The notes under the pieces are model-generated. The model did no database searches. It was not told where the DNA came from and saw only the letters and a list, made by a program, of their open reading frames with translations. The position numbers and the translations under genes are program-made. A DNA stretch of 64,000 nt from Rickettsiales bacterium (GTDB lineage: Bacteria > Pseudomonadota > Alphaproteobacteria > Rickettsiales > SXRF01): the NCBI GenBank assembly GCA_041396965.1, contig JAWKXN010000001.1, forward strand, positions 992,001 through 1,056,000, in the 5' to 3' direction. Shown one piece after another: positions 1 through 7,144 of this stretch (position 1 is the stretch's first letter; each line of letters starts with the position of its first letter).

Positions 1-869
1 AAGCCTGTACCCTTGTCACGCTCTACCGCCTCGTCAGCAATCATCGGCACTTTAACACCAAATAGCGGAGTTATAGCGAATTTTCCTTCATACTTAGCGG
101 CGTTCTCATCTTCAGGATGATACATCACCGCCACACATGCGCCAAGTAATTCAGGACGAGTAGTCATGATAATTATACTTTCGCCCCCGCTACGCGACAT
201 ACTGTCGCTCACATGGGGCATAGCTGAAGGCTCGCTCGGTCTGCTGACCTCGCCTTCTAACCCAAAAACTATCTCATTCATGACACCGGACATTTCTTTA
301 TTCTCAATCTCGGCGGAGGCGATGGCGGTGCCGTCCACCCAGTCCCAGTAAGTCGGGCGGAAATCACGATAAATTTCACCTTTTTTCAGCAAATCAATAA
401 AAGATTCTTGCGATAATTTACGCACGTCATCATTTATTGTTTGATATTCCTGTCGCCAATCAACACTAAGGGCGGTGCTTTTGAATAATTTACGAAAATC
501 TTCCTCAGCGTCACGCACCACATCTTTACACATAGCGACAAAATCAGCACGTGGCATAGAGCTACCACGAACTTTCTTTATTTTCTCAACTAGCCGCTCA
601 GTGGGCAGACCATTATCATCAAACCCCATCGGGTAAAAAACATCCTTACCCGCCATGCGTTGATAACGGGCGATAAAATCCGCCTGTGTGTAGCTAAAGA
701 TATGCCCCATATGCAGTACGCCGGATACGGTCGGCGGAGGAGTATCTATAACAAAAGTTTCCTCACGTGGCTTATCATCTCGCCAGTGATAAGTTCCTTT
801 TTCTACCCAATAATCCTGCCAATATTTTTCTTTTTTCTTGTGATCGTAATTTTGTTCTAATTGCTTCAT
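1..869 (-). CDS. valS: Valyl-tRNA synthetase, N-terminal part
   Basis: Class I aminoacyl-tRNA synthetase that charges tRNA-Val in the cytoplasm. The first 289 codons are present and the gene runs off the left edge. Near residues 35-50 the PPPTVSGVLHMGH stretch contains the HIGH-type ATP-binding signature. PMGFDDNGLPTE follows, and TTRPELLGACVAV marks the CP1 editing domain. The opening sequence resembles, from memory, the Rickettsia-type ValS. The ATG at 869 is the first start upstream of the conserved region. Odd: about 23 extra residues (roughly 206-229) separate FGLEG from ESIIIMTTRPELL, encoded by an interspersed two-hairpin repeat inserted in frame. The gene lies downstream of the toxin-antitoxin pair on the same strand. 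Confidence 0.95.
   Translation of the reverse strand, partial: MKQLEQNYDHKKKEKYWQDYWVEKGTYHWRDDKPREETFVIDTPPPTVSGVLHMGHIFSYTQADFIARYQRMAGKDVFYPMGFDDNGLPTERLVEKIKKVRGSSMPRADFVAMCKDVVRDAEEDFRKLFKSTALSVDWRQEYQTINDDVRKLSQESFIDLLKKGEIYRDFRPTYWDWVDGTAIASAEIENKEMSGVMNEIVFGLEGEVSRPSEPSAMPHVSDSMSRSGGESIIIMTTRPELLGACVAVMYHPEDENAAKYEGKFAITPLFGVKVPMIADEAVERDKGTG
183..252 (-). repeat. Two-hairpin repeat inserted in frame in valS
   Basis: On the minus strand the element reads hairpin GGTC-AGCA-GACC, a spacer with GCGAGCC, TCAGC and CCCCATGTGA, then a second hairpin GCGAC-AGTAT-GTCGC and a CGGGGG end. The same order of blocks occurs at 7025-7098 between cobS and cobT, which shows it is a dispersed repeat and not ordinary valS sequence. 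It is read through in frame and adds a Ser/Pro-rich peptide to the editing domain. It behaves like a Rickettsia palindromic element, but I cannot assign it to a named family. Confidence 0.75.
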
Positions 870-880
870 GGTATGTATTT
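864..880. repeat. Direct repeat copy 1 (at the valS start)
   Basis: Seventeen bases around the valS start codon (CTTCATGGTATGTATTT on the plus strand) recur exactly at 2422-2438, where they overlap the stop codon of the intact membrane-protein gene. On the minus strand both copies give ...TACATACCATGAAG. The two copies bracket the toxin-antitoxin pair and the degenerate membrane-protein copy, which suggests that this 1.5-kb segment arose by insertion or duplication. Confidence 0.6.
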
Positions 881-935
881 TCTTGGTTTAGTAATATGAG
901 TTTATCATATAAGTCACTATAAGCCCCATATTTCT

Positions 936-1361
936 TTAATGCAGCAAGAAATTACTTATATTTACAATATCGTTATAATACTTTTTTGCTTTGCCTATAA
1001 AAACTTTGTCCGCTGTCACAAGTGGCAGTTGTTTATATTTCGCTAGTGCTAGATATAAACAATCAGGGAAGCTATGAGGTATAGAAAGAGTTAACTCCTT
1101 TGCTTCTTCCCATATTTCACTATTTTTGACTAGAATAATAGATTCTTTTTTTATATGCTTTTCCCATTCGTTGAGTGCCATATACGTAAGATTTCTGGAT
1201 AATGCCCCCATACGGTATCTTTTTGTAATAGCGGATACTACTTCTAAATTCACTATTGATGGCGCATACATATTGTTATGTTTAGAAAGTAGTAACTCAG
1301 CTTGTTCAGAAAATTCTTCCGGCAATATCCATTTAACAGCGACACTTGCGTCAATAATCAT
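936..1361 (-). CDS. PIN-domain toxin, VapC/FitB family
   Basis: Probable ribonuclease toxin of a type II toxin-antitoxin pair. The 141-residue length and the opening MIIDASVAVKWILPEE are typical of PIN domains, with Asp4 as the first metal ligand. Further acidic residues follow at NLEVVSA (Glu) and in FPDCLYLALA and TADKVF (Asp). It overlaps the antitoxin gene by 4 bp (ATGA), a usual arrangement for translational coupling. PIN toxins cut RNA, often tRNA; the target here cannot be read from sequence. All acidic positions of the active site appear to be kept, so the toxin may be functional. Confidence 0.85.
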   Translation of the reverse strand: MIIDASVAVKWILPEEFSEQAELLLSKHNNMYAPSIVNLEVVSAITKRYRMGALSRNLTYMALNEWEKHIKKESIILVKNSEIWEEAKELTLSIPHSFPDCLYLALAKYKQLPLVTADKVFIGKAKKYYNDIVNISNFLLH

Positions 1362-1603
1362 TCATCCTCACCATCACGCATAGAACGAATGAATTCCGCG
1401 CTACTTGGCAATATTCCACATTCCTTTTGTACTTTATCACGCAAATCTCTGGAGCTTTCCACAAGCTGCTGTCGTTCGTTCTGTACAAACCCTGTAAGCA
1501 TTTCTCGTAGCTCAGCCTCTAAGCTTCTGCCATTGCGTTTGGCACGTAATTTCATACTGTCAACTACCCAGCTTTCCAGATTACGGACTCTAATCTCAGC
1601 CAT
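1358..1603 (-). CDS. FitA-like ribbon-helix-helix antitoxin
   Basis: Antitoxin for the PIN toxin that overlaps its 3' end. The N-terminal MAEIRVRNLESWVVDSMKLR and the following NGRSLEAELREML match the FitA-like Arc/MetJ ribbon-helix-helix fold, in which a beta strand binds operator DNA and two helices dimerise. The acidic C-terminal tail (residues 45-81) probably wraps the toxin. Antitoxins of this type normally repress their own operon through a palindrome near the promoter; I did not identify the operator. The pair lies inside the segment bounded by the 17-bp direct repeats. Confidence 0.82.
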   Translation of the reverse strand: MAEIRVRNLESWVVDSMKLRAKRNGRSLEAELREMLTGFVQNERQQLVESSRDLRDKVQKECGILPSSAEFIRSMRDGEDE

Positions 1604-1680
1604 ATTCTAACCTATAAATTAACATTAGGGACAACTGTCTAATTGTAGTCAAATTATAGATATATGTCAATATAACGGTA

Positions 1681-2256
1681 TTATATTAAGTTTTTTAATA
1701 TTCCAAACACTCCCCACAGAAAACATAGTGCTCCCATCGCGTTTAAGATAAATATCATATTGTTATGTAATTGTGTGCGTAGCATATAAACAGTAAAAAT
1801 AAGAGAAATACCAATAATAAGCAGATTCCATTCTCTAGTTATTCCTATCATATCAAAAACTATAAATAGAAAAGAACCAGCGAAACAGATTACGGCAAAT
1901 AACAAAATGGTTATTTTTGTTGCAATAAATATAGAAAGCTGTTGCATAAGCATAGCCCCGAAAACTATTAGACCTACTAGCCGCCAATTACTAGTGTATA
2001 AGTTAGAAAATTCATCGATAAGTATAAATAATCCAATAGTTTTTAATAATATCGCTACAAATATAATAGGCTCTATAATAGACATTTTTCTACTTTCGCG
2101 AAGAAATTTAATTCCTATAGCGTATAACACAATACCATTACCAAGGGTAGAGATTACCCTTGCCACTCCGTTTATATCTCGCCATAACGTAGAAATATGA
2201 GCTGAGATACCAGAAAATATAGATATTCCAGCAAGTCCAAGTAATGAAAAATACAT
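1681..2256 (-). pseudogene. Degenerate copy of the adjacent multi-helix membrane protein
   Basis: The 191 residues align over their length with the 363-residue protein encoded just upstream (FSLLG, IFSG, ARVI.TLG.GI, NWRL..L.VFG, GSFLFI.FDM, LCFLWG). The copy lacks the roughly 70-residue N-terminal region, a stretch of about 50 residues in the middle, and the C-terminal third. It has several hydrophobic helices and no apparent soluble domain. The reading frame is open, so a shortened product is possible. The simplest reading is a decaying tandem duplicate. Confidence 0.65.
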
Positions 2257-2421
2257 AATATTCGTTATATCAATGCCCTTTTTATTTTTTTCTTACTTTC
2301 TGGTTTATCGATCATAATTTTTTACGCGTCACTTGTTATATGATGTTATACAGGTTGCAATACATATCAGTTATAATTCAGTATATTGAAAAATATATAT
2401 ATTATAAATTTATGATAACTT

Positions 2422-2438
2422 CTTCATGGTATGTATTT
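2422..2438. repeat. Direct repeat copy 2 (membrane-protein stop codon)
   Basis: Exact 17-base match to 864-880. Here the minus strand reads CATACCATGAAGAAGTTATC: the TGA stop of the membrane-protein gene lies inside an ATGA whose ATG matches the valS start context. The next codons (ATG AAG AAG TTA, then TCA TAA) resemble the true valS opening (ATG AAG CAA TTA). This looks like a relic of the valS 5' end, as though this gene once overlapped valS directly. Confidence 0.55.
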
Positions 2439-3515
2439 CTTTTTGATTTTGAATGCTCCGGCGCTTATGGCGGAGAATATTATTCCTATTATTATAAGAG
2501 AAATCGGCCAGCCAACTGAATTGACAAAATTTTTGGCGGTGAAATACCCGATATAACCAAGTGTTGACAATACTGATATTATCAAAACACTAGTGCTTTT
2601 TATAGTTATGCTGAAATACAAGGCAAGGAATAAAAACCCTATATAAAATATCTCAAATGGCGAGTCTTGTAATATCTCAAACCCTCCCCATAAAAAGCAT
2701 AATGAGCCTATTATGTTTGAGATAAATATTATATTATCATATAGGTGCGCGCGCAGCCCATAGACAGTAGAAACAAGAGAAGCCCCAATAATAGCGGTTC
2801 CGTAATCAGCATAATCCAATTGATAAAATATTCCCAATACTCCACTATAAAACACATATATACTAATAACATAAAGCATTTGCGCGATACGCCTGTAAGC
2901 ATCTTTGTACATACCATGAGATATAAGTAATATAGAAAGCCCAACGATAAACATTGTCCATTCTTCCACTACTCCTAACATATCAAATGCTATGAATAGG
3001 AAAGAGCCAGCGAACCAAAACATCGTAAATAATAATATGGGAACTCTTATAGAAATAAAGGTCAAAAGCTGCTGCGTGAGCATAATCCCAAAAACTAGCA
3101 AGCTCGCCAGCCGCCAGTTATTAGTGTCATAATTAAAATACTCATTAATAAGAACAAAAAGCCCGCCAGTCTCAAATAAAGCCGCTACAAACATAATAGG
3201 AGCCACGAAAGCCGCTTTGCTTTTATCACGGGAAAAAATTATACCCATAACATATAAGGCGATACCACTACCAAGAGTAATAATTACCCTTGCCGCACTA
3301 TTCATGCCCTCCCAAAACATTGAGGCGTAAACCGCAACACCAGAAAATATGAATATTCCGCCAAGCAAAGAAAAAATCATCATAGCAATGCCCATACCAT
3401 CTTTTTTCTTATTTTCCGGTGTGGGAGCTATAGCCTCTTGTATCTCACTAATAGAAATTGAGTATTTTTTTATCAATTCTGATATTTGAGATAACGCTTC
3501 CTGCCTGCTATCCAT
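2424..3515 (-). CDS. DUF2157-like multi-helix membrane protein
   Basis: Integral inner-membrane protein of unknown function, 363 residues. A short soluble N-terminus (SRQEALSQISELIKKYSIS, residues 3-21) is followed from about residue 40 by some 10-11 hydrophobic helices, as in DUF2157 family proteins; the family assignment is from overall pattern. GGAG lies 9 bases before the ATG at 3515. The gene starts 2 bp after the stop of the membrane-anchored protein upstream, so the two are probably cotranscribed. A truncated paralogue lies downstream at 1681-2256. Confidence 0.6.
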   Translation of the reverse strand: MDSRQEALSQISELIKKYSISISEIQEAIAPTPENKKKDGMGIAMMIFSLLGGIFIFSGVAVYASMFWEGMNSAARVIITLGSGIALYVMGIIFSRDKSKAAFVAPIMFVAALFETGGLFVLINEYFNYDTNNWRLASLLVFGIMLTQQLLTFISIRVPILLFTMFWFAGSFLFIAFDMLGVVEEWTMFIVGLSILLISHGMYKDAYRRIAQMLYVISIYVFYSGVLGIFYQLDYADYGTAIIGASLVSTVYGLRAHLYDNIIFISNIIGSLCFLWGGFEILQDSPFEIFYIGFLFLALYFSITIKSTSVLIISVLSTLGYIGYFTAKNFVNSVGWPISLIIIGIIFSAISAGAFKIKKKYIP

Positions 3516-3517
3516 AA

Positions 3518-4114
3518 CTATTCTCCATCAGCTATAATCCAGCCTAATAAATATGTATTATTTATGCTATAGCTATAATTTTTACCATTATTTGGATAAA
3601 TACGAAACACTCTACCATCCTTATTTATAGCCAATCCATTACGTCCTCCGTAATATCCTCCAAAAGGAAAAAATCCGCTTCTATAATTATATCTATAGTT
3701 ATCAGCGAATTGATAGCCATCAGGAGATACAGGACTGTTATCAAGTTTAATAGACTCTAATTCAGGAATATCAAATTTTTTCCATATTCCAACTTCACCA
3801 TCTTCAGGGGGCATATTAAAATTTATTTCACGACTGACTAGAGTCTTAGCGTCAAAAATATAAAGCTTTTTATTATTGCATACGTTATTTTTATTATATT
3901 TATATTCAGCTGCAATTTTACCATTTACGGTCTTAAAATTAACCTCTGGCTCCTTTCTACAGCCACTATATTCTTGTACGCTAAAAACTAGGTTGTATTT
4001 GGGAGGTGCGACAGTCCATCTAGGAATAGCGGTCGCTATATAGAAAAATATAATAAGTATAATTGGAAGCCCAATACCAGCGGCAAGGGCTGGATTTTCT
4101 TTTATAAATTTCAT
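3518..4114 (-). CDS. Membrane-anchored protein of unknown function
   Basis: About 198 residues. One hydrophobic segment (PALAAGIGLPIILIIFFYIA, near residues 8-27) anchors the N-terminus and the rest is probably periplasmic, rich in Tyr and Asn with a YRSGFFPFGGYYGG stretch. I do not recognise the family. The ATG at 4114 is preferred over a GTG two codons upstream because AGGAG lies 5 bases before it. It sits between asd (15 bp upstream) and the DUF2157-like gene (2 bp downstream) on the same strand. The close pairing with the DUF2157-like protein suggests that the two act together in the membrane (inference). Confidence 0.6.
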   Translation of the reverse strand: MKFIKENPALAAGIGLPIILIIFFYIATAIPRWTVAPPKYNLVFSVQEYSGCRKEPEVNFKTVNGKIAAEYKYNKNNVCNNKKLYIFDAKTLVSREINFNMPPEDGEVGIWKKFDIPELESIKLDNSPVSPDGYQFADNYRYNYRSGFFPFGGYYGGRNGLAINKDGRVFRIYPNNGKNYSYSINNTYLLGWIIADGE

Positions 4115-4129
4115 ATACACTCCTGAATG

Positions 4130-5164
4130 TTATGATTTATTTTTTGGCATTAGCCCGTAATTAGTTATAAGCTCTTCAGCTATTTGTATGGTATTAAGCG
4201 CTGCTCCTTTACGTAGATTGTCAGAGACTATCCACATAGCAAGACCGTTTTTTACTGTTGTATCTAGGCGAAGACGTGAGATAAATACATCATCCTCACC
4301 AGCACATTCCAGTGGTGTACAATAGCCACCATCTTTAGGCTCGTCATATAGGGTAACGCCTTTAGCGTTCTGTAGGGCTTCCCATGCTTGTTCCAAACTT
4401 ATCGGATTTTCAAACTCTAAAAATACCGCTTCCGAATGACCGACAAAAACCGGAACACGCACACAGGTAGCGATAACTTCTATGTCTTTATCCAATATTT
4501 TCTTGGTTTCATTAACCATTTTCATTTCTTCTTTGGTCGCTCCACTTTCAACAAAAGAGTCAATATGCGGAATTACATTAAAAGAAATCTGCTTGGTAAA
4601 TTTTTTAGCTTCTTGCTTTTCATTCATATATATGGATTTAGTCTGGTCGTATAACTCATCCATCGCTGGTTTTCCAGCGCCACTAACCGATTGATAGGTG
4701 GATACCACAATACGCTTGATTTTAGCTAGTTCATGCAATGGTTTTAACGCCACCAACATCTGCATAGTAGAGCAGTTAGGGTTAGCTATAATATTATTTT
4801 TACGGAAATCCTTAAGAGCGTCAGCGTTTACCTCTGGTATTACCAGTGGAATATCAGGATTCATCCGAAAATAGGAGGTGTTATCAATTACCACACAACC
4901 AGCCTTAGCGGCGGTTGGCGCGTATATTTTTGATACCTCAGAACCCGGTGAGAACAGGGCAATATCAGTATCAGAAAAATCATAATCCTCTAATGCTTTT
5001 ATTTTTAGAGTTTTTATATCGCCAAAACTAACCTCTTTACCTAGTGACCTTTTAGAGGCGAGGGCGACAACCTCACTTACTGGAAAATTACGCTCGGAAA
5101 GTATAGAAAGCATAGCCCTTCCTACATTTCCCGTAGCGCCTACAACTGCGACTTTATATTTCAT
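4130..5164 (-). CDS. asd: Aspartate-semialdehyde dehydrogenase
   Basis: Reduces aspartyl-phosphate to aspartate-semialdehyde, the branch point to lysine/diaminopimelate, threonine and methionine. MKYKVAVVGATGNVGRAML carries the NADP-binding GxxGxxG motif. NPNCSTMQ (about residues 128-135) contains the catalytic cysteine, and VPVFVGHSEAVFLEFE the substrate-binding histidine region. The 344-residue length is usual for the bacterial family. dapA, the next committed enzyme toward lysine, is at 13.9 kb but not in the same operon. It is the first gene of a minus-strand run with the two membrane proteins. Confidence 0.95.
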   Translation of the reverse strand: MKYKVAVVGATGNVGRAMLSILSERNFPVSEVVALASKRSLGKEVSFGDIKTLKIKALEDYDFSDTDIALFSPGSEVSKIYAPTAAKAGCVVIDNTSYFRMNPDIPLVIPEVNADALKDFRKNNIIANPNCSTMQMLVALKPLHELAKIKRIVVSTYQSVSGAGKPAMDELYDQTKSIYMNEKQEAKKFTKQISFNVIPHIDSFVESGATKEEMKMVNETKKILDKDIEVIATCVRVPVFVGHSEAVFLEFENPISLEQAWEALQNAKGVTLYDEPKDGGYCTPLECAGEDDVFISRLRLDTTVKNGLAMWIVSDNLRKGAALNTIQIAEELITNYGLMPKNKS

Positions 5165-5179
5165 AATACTTTAACTTAT

Positions 5180-5470
5180 CTAAATATTGATTTTACCTAT
5201 ATCACGCATAGCATGAACAACACGAACAATCTCCACAACAAGCTCAAACTCCCTATATAAAATCAAATAATTTTTTATAGGGAAATAGCGCATCTCTAGC
5301 GAAATATCAGGACGTGCTCATCCTAGCTTCGGATTCTTGCTGATCAATATACATTTTTCAGCTATATCATCAAGTAACTTATCCGCTGATTTTATATTTT
5401 TTTCAGCGATATACGACCATATTTCTAACAAATCAGTATGTGCTTTATTAGAATATAAAATTCTAGCCAT
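5180..5470 (-). pseudogene. ParE/RelE-family toxin with in-frame stop
   Basis: Reading from ATG at 5470 gives a typical ParE start (ARILYSNKAHTDLLEIWSYIAE), then NPKLG followed by TGA at codon 51 (5318-5320). The same frame continues with ARPDISLEMRYFPIKNYLIL and ends at 5180 after VEIVRVVHAMRDI. Normal ParE proteins read NP.LGR.RPD here, so the stop is most simply a CGA-to-TGA change. Other genes in the window use TGA as a stop, so readthrough is unlikely. The antitoxin gene immediately upstream remains intact, leaving an antitoxin without an active partner. Confidence 0.75.
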
Positions 5471-5485
5471 AATTACGAATAGCTT

Positions 5486-5755
5486 TTAATTATTCTTTTT
5501 TCTGAAATTACGAGCTTCCTTTTTTATTTTTCTTATATCAAACTCACCAGCTAAGCCGCTATCTATTCCTTCTTGCCATAATGCTCGTAACTCTTCAGTA
5601 TTGTGATCTTCGAATTTATACTTATTTTTCCAGTCACGTAACGCCTCACGTATAACTTCACTGCTGGAGGCGTAATAACCACTTTCTACCGCTTTGTGAA
5701 CTAAAAACGCCAAATCAGGAGTAAGCGCTATACTGATTTTTTCTACAGACGACAT
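5486..5755 (-). CDS. ParD-like antitoxin
   Basis: Ribbon-helix-helix antitoxin of 89 residues. The N-terminal KISIALTPDLAFLVHKAVESG and the YYASSSEVIREALRDW helix are the ParD/CopG signature. The rest is a charged tail that would bind the toxin. AGGAAT lies 4 bases before the ATG. It lies 15 bp upstream of the ParE pseudogene. With the toxin broken, the protein may persist by autorepression, or protect against related toxins such as the ParE at 9.0 kb; both are inferences. Confidence 0.8.
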   Translation of the reverse strand: MSSVEKISIALTPDLAFLVHKAVESGYYASSSEVIREALRDWKNKYKFEDHNTEELRALWQEGIDSGLAGEFDIRKIKKEARNFRKKNN

Positions 5756-5883
5756 AAATATTCCTACTTATTATTTATTATTACTAAAAAGTACGATTTA
5801 ATCATACTATAATTAACTAAAAAATACTATAAAAATCACCGCAGAAAGCAATAATTTTATCATACGAAGCGAGCGTAAAATTT

Positions 5884-5908
5884 AATAAAAATATGTAATA
5901 TTTTTATT
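5884..5908. other. AT-rich hairpin upstream of cobS
   Basis: Perfect 11-bp inverted repeat AATAAAAATAT with a 3-base loop, in the 277-bp gap between the divergent parD and cobS genes. A CGAAGCGAGCG motif lies just before it at 5865-5876, resembling GC-rich pieces of other dispersed repeats in this window. There is no GC-rich stem, so it is not a convincing terminator. No clear promoter for either gene could be fixed here. Confidence 0.35.
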
Positions 5909-6032
5909 TGTAACGAGTATGATTGTTGTAATTGCTTAAAATTAAGTTATGTATACTATATAGACTTGTAGCTTATATATCTAAACTGAATGACAGAGCT
6001 CGTAGTAAATTAATAGGATTTAGATAAAGAAA

Positions 6033-7022
6033 ATGACCAGCCCAATGATAGCAACCAATAATATTGAAAATAACAAAGAAAAGCTAGAACAACAGGTAGA
6101 TTCCAAAGAGATATTCGGAATAGATTTTAGCGATGACTTAAAAGCTTTTTCCTCTAAAACAGAGCATGTACCAGAAATTGATCCTGATTATTATTTTGAA
6201 CCGGAGGTTACTTCCGCCATTCTTGCCGGATTTTGCTATAATCGGCGGGTTTTGGTGCAAGGATTTCACGGAACCGGAAAATCAACCCATATTGAGCAGG
6301 TGGCGGCTCGTCTTAACTGGCCATGTATTCGGATTAATCTTGATAGTCATATCAGTCGCACCGATTTAATCGGTAGAGATATAATAACTTTGAAGGATGG
6401 TAAGCAGATCACCAGTTTTCAGGAGGGTATATTGCCATGGTCTCTTAACCGCCCGATGGCACTAGTATTTGATGAGTATGACGCTGGAAGACCGGACGTT
6501 ATGTTTGTAATTCAAAGAGTATTAGAAGCACATGGAAAACTTACCTTATTAGATCAGAACAAGGTTATAACCCCAAATCCATGTTTTCGGATATTTGCTA
6601 CCTCAAATACCATCGGGCTTGGTGATTCCACCGGACTTTATCACGGAACACAAGCAATTAATCAAGGGCAGATGGACAGGTGGAATGTGGTCGCTACCTT
6701 AAATTATCTTGAGCCGGAAGAGGAGCTTAAAATAATAAATAGCCATGCTGAGAAACTACCGGCGAAACAAAAATCCTTGCTTAAAAATATGGTGGAGATG
6801 GCAAACCTAACGAGGACAGGTTTTATAAATGGTGATCTGTCTACCGTAATGTCGGTGCGCACCGTAATTAACTGGGCTGAGAACACCGCTATTTTTGGCG
6901 ATGTTCATAAGGCTTTTCGTCTTACCTTTTTCAATAAATGTGATGAGAGTGAGCAACCACTTATTAATGAATATTATCAACGCTGTTTTAACAAAGAGCT
7001 TCTTGAACGTAAGTCACCATAG
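6033..7022 (+). CDS. cobS: Cobaltochelatase subunit CobS
   Basis: AAA+ ATPase of the aerobic cobalt chelatase CobNST, which inserts cobalt into hydrogenobyrinic acid diamide. The 329 residues include Walker A GFHGTGKST (about residues 78-86), Walker B ALVFDEYDAG, and the sensor region FRIFATSNT. The N-terminal 50 residues are the usual CobS extension. CobT follows on the same strand after a 122-bp gap that holds a dispersed repeat. CobN, the chelating subunit, is not in this window. Adenosyltransferase PduO at 20.3 kb suggests that the cell uses adenosylcobalamin. Confidence 0.93.
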   Translation: MTSPMIATNNIENNKEKLEQQVDSKEIFGIDFSDDLKAFSSKTEHVPEIDPDYYFEPEVTSAILAGFCYNRRVLVQGFHGTGKSTHIEQVAARLNWPCIRINLDSHISRTDLIGRDIITLKDGKQITSFQEGILPWSLNRPMALVFDEYDAGRPDVMFVIQRVLEAHGKLTLLDQNKVITPNPCFRIFATSNTIGLGDSTGLYHGTQAINQGQMDRWNVVATLNYLEPEEELKIINSHAEKLPAKQKSLLKNMVEMANLTRTGFINGDLSTVMSVRTVINWAENTAIFGDVHKAFRLTFFNKCDESEQPLINEYYQRCFNKELLERKSP

Positions 7023-7024
7023 CA

Positions 7025-7098
7025 TGACCAGTAGGTCATGCGAGCCATCAGCCCGCGAAGCGGTATCCCATGTGAAAGACAGTAGTCTTTCGCGGGGA
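7025..7098 (+). repeat. Two-hairpin repeat between cobS and cobT
   Basis: Hairpin CATGACC-AGTA-GGTCATG, spacer with GCGAGCC, ATCAGC, CCCGCGAAG and ATCCCATGTGA, then hairpin GAAAGAC-AGTA-GTCTTTC followed by GCGGGG, which can also pair with the earlier CCCGC. Both loops are AGTA. The order and several blocks match the repeat inside valS at 183-252. It begins directly after the cobS stop codon, so transcripts to cobT must cross it; it could act as an mRNA processing or attenuation structure (inference). Confidence 0.75.
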
Positions 7099-7144
7099 TG
7101 GATATAAAAACAAAATACTGTATAGGTAAGTAAAATACATATAA

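Noticed and set aside
5318..5320. TGA recoded as an amino acid in the ParE frame
   Set aside because: TGA ends other genes here (for example the DUF2157-like gene) and Trp is encoded by TGG; a CGA-to-TGA mutation fits the ParE alignment.
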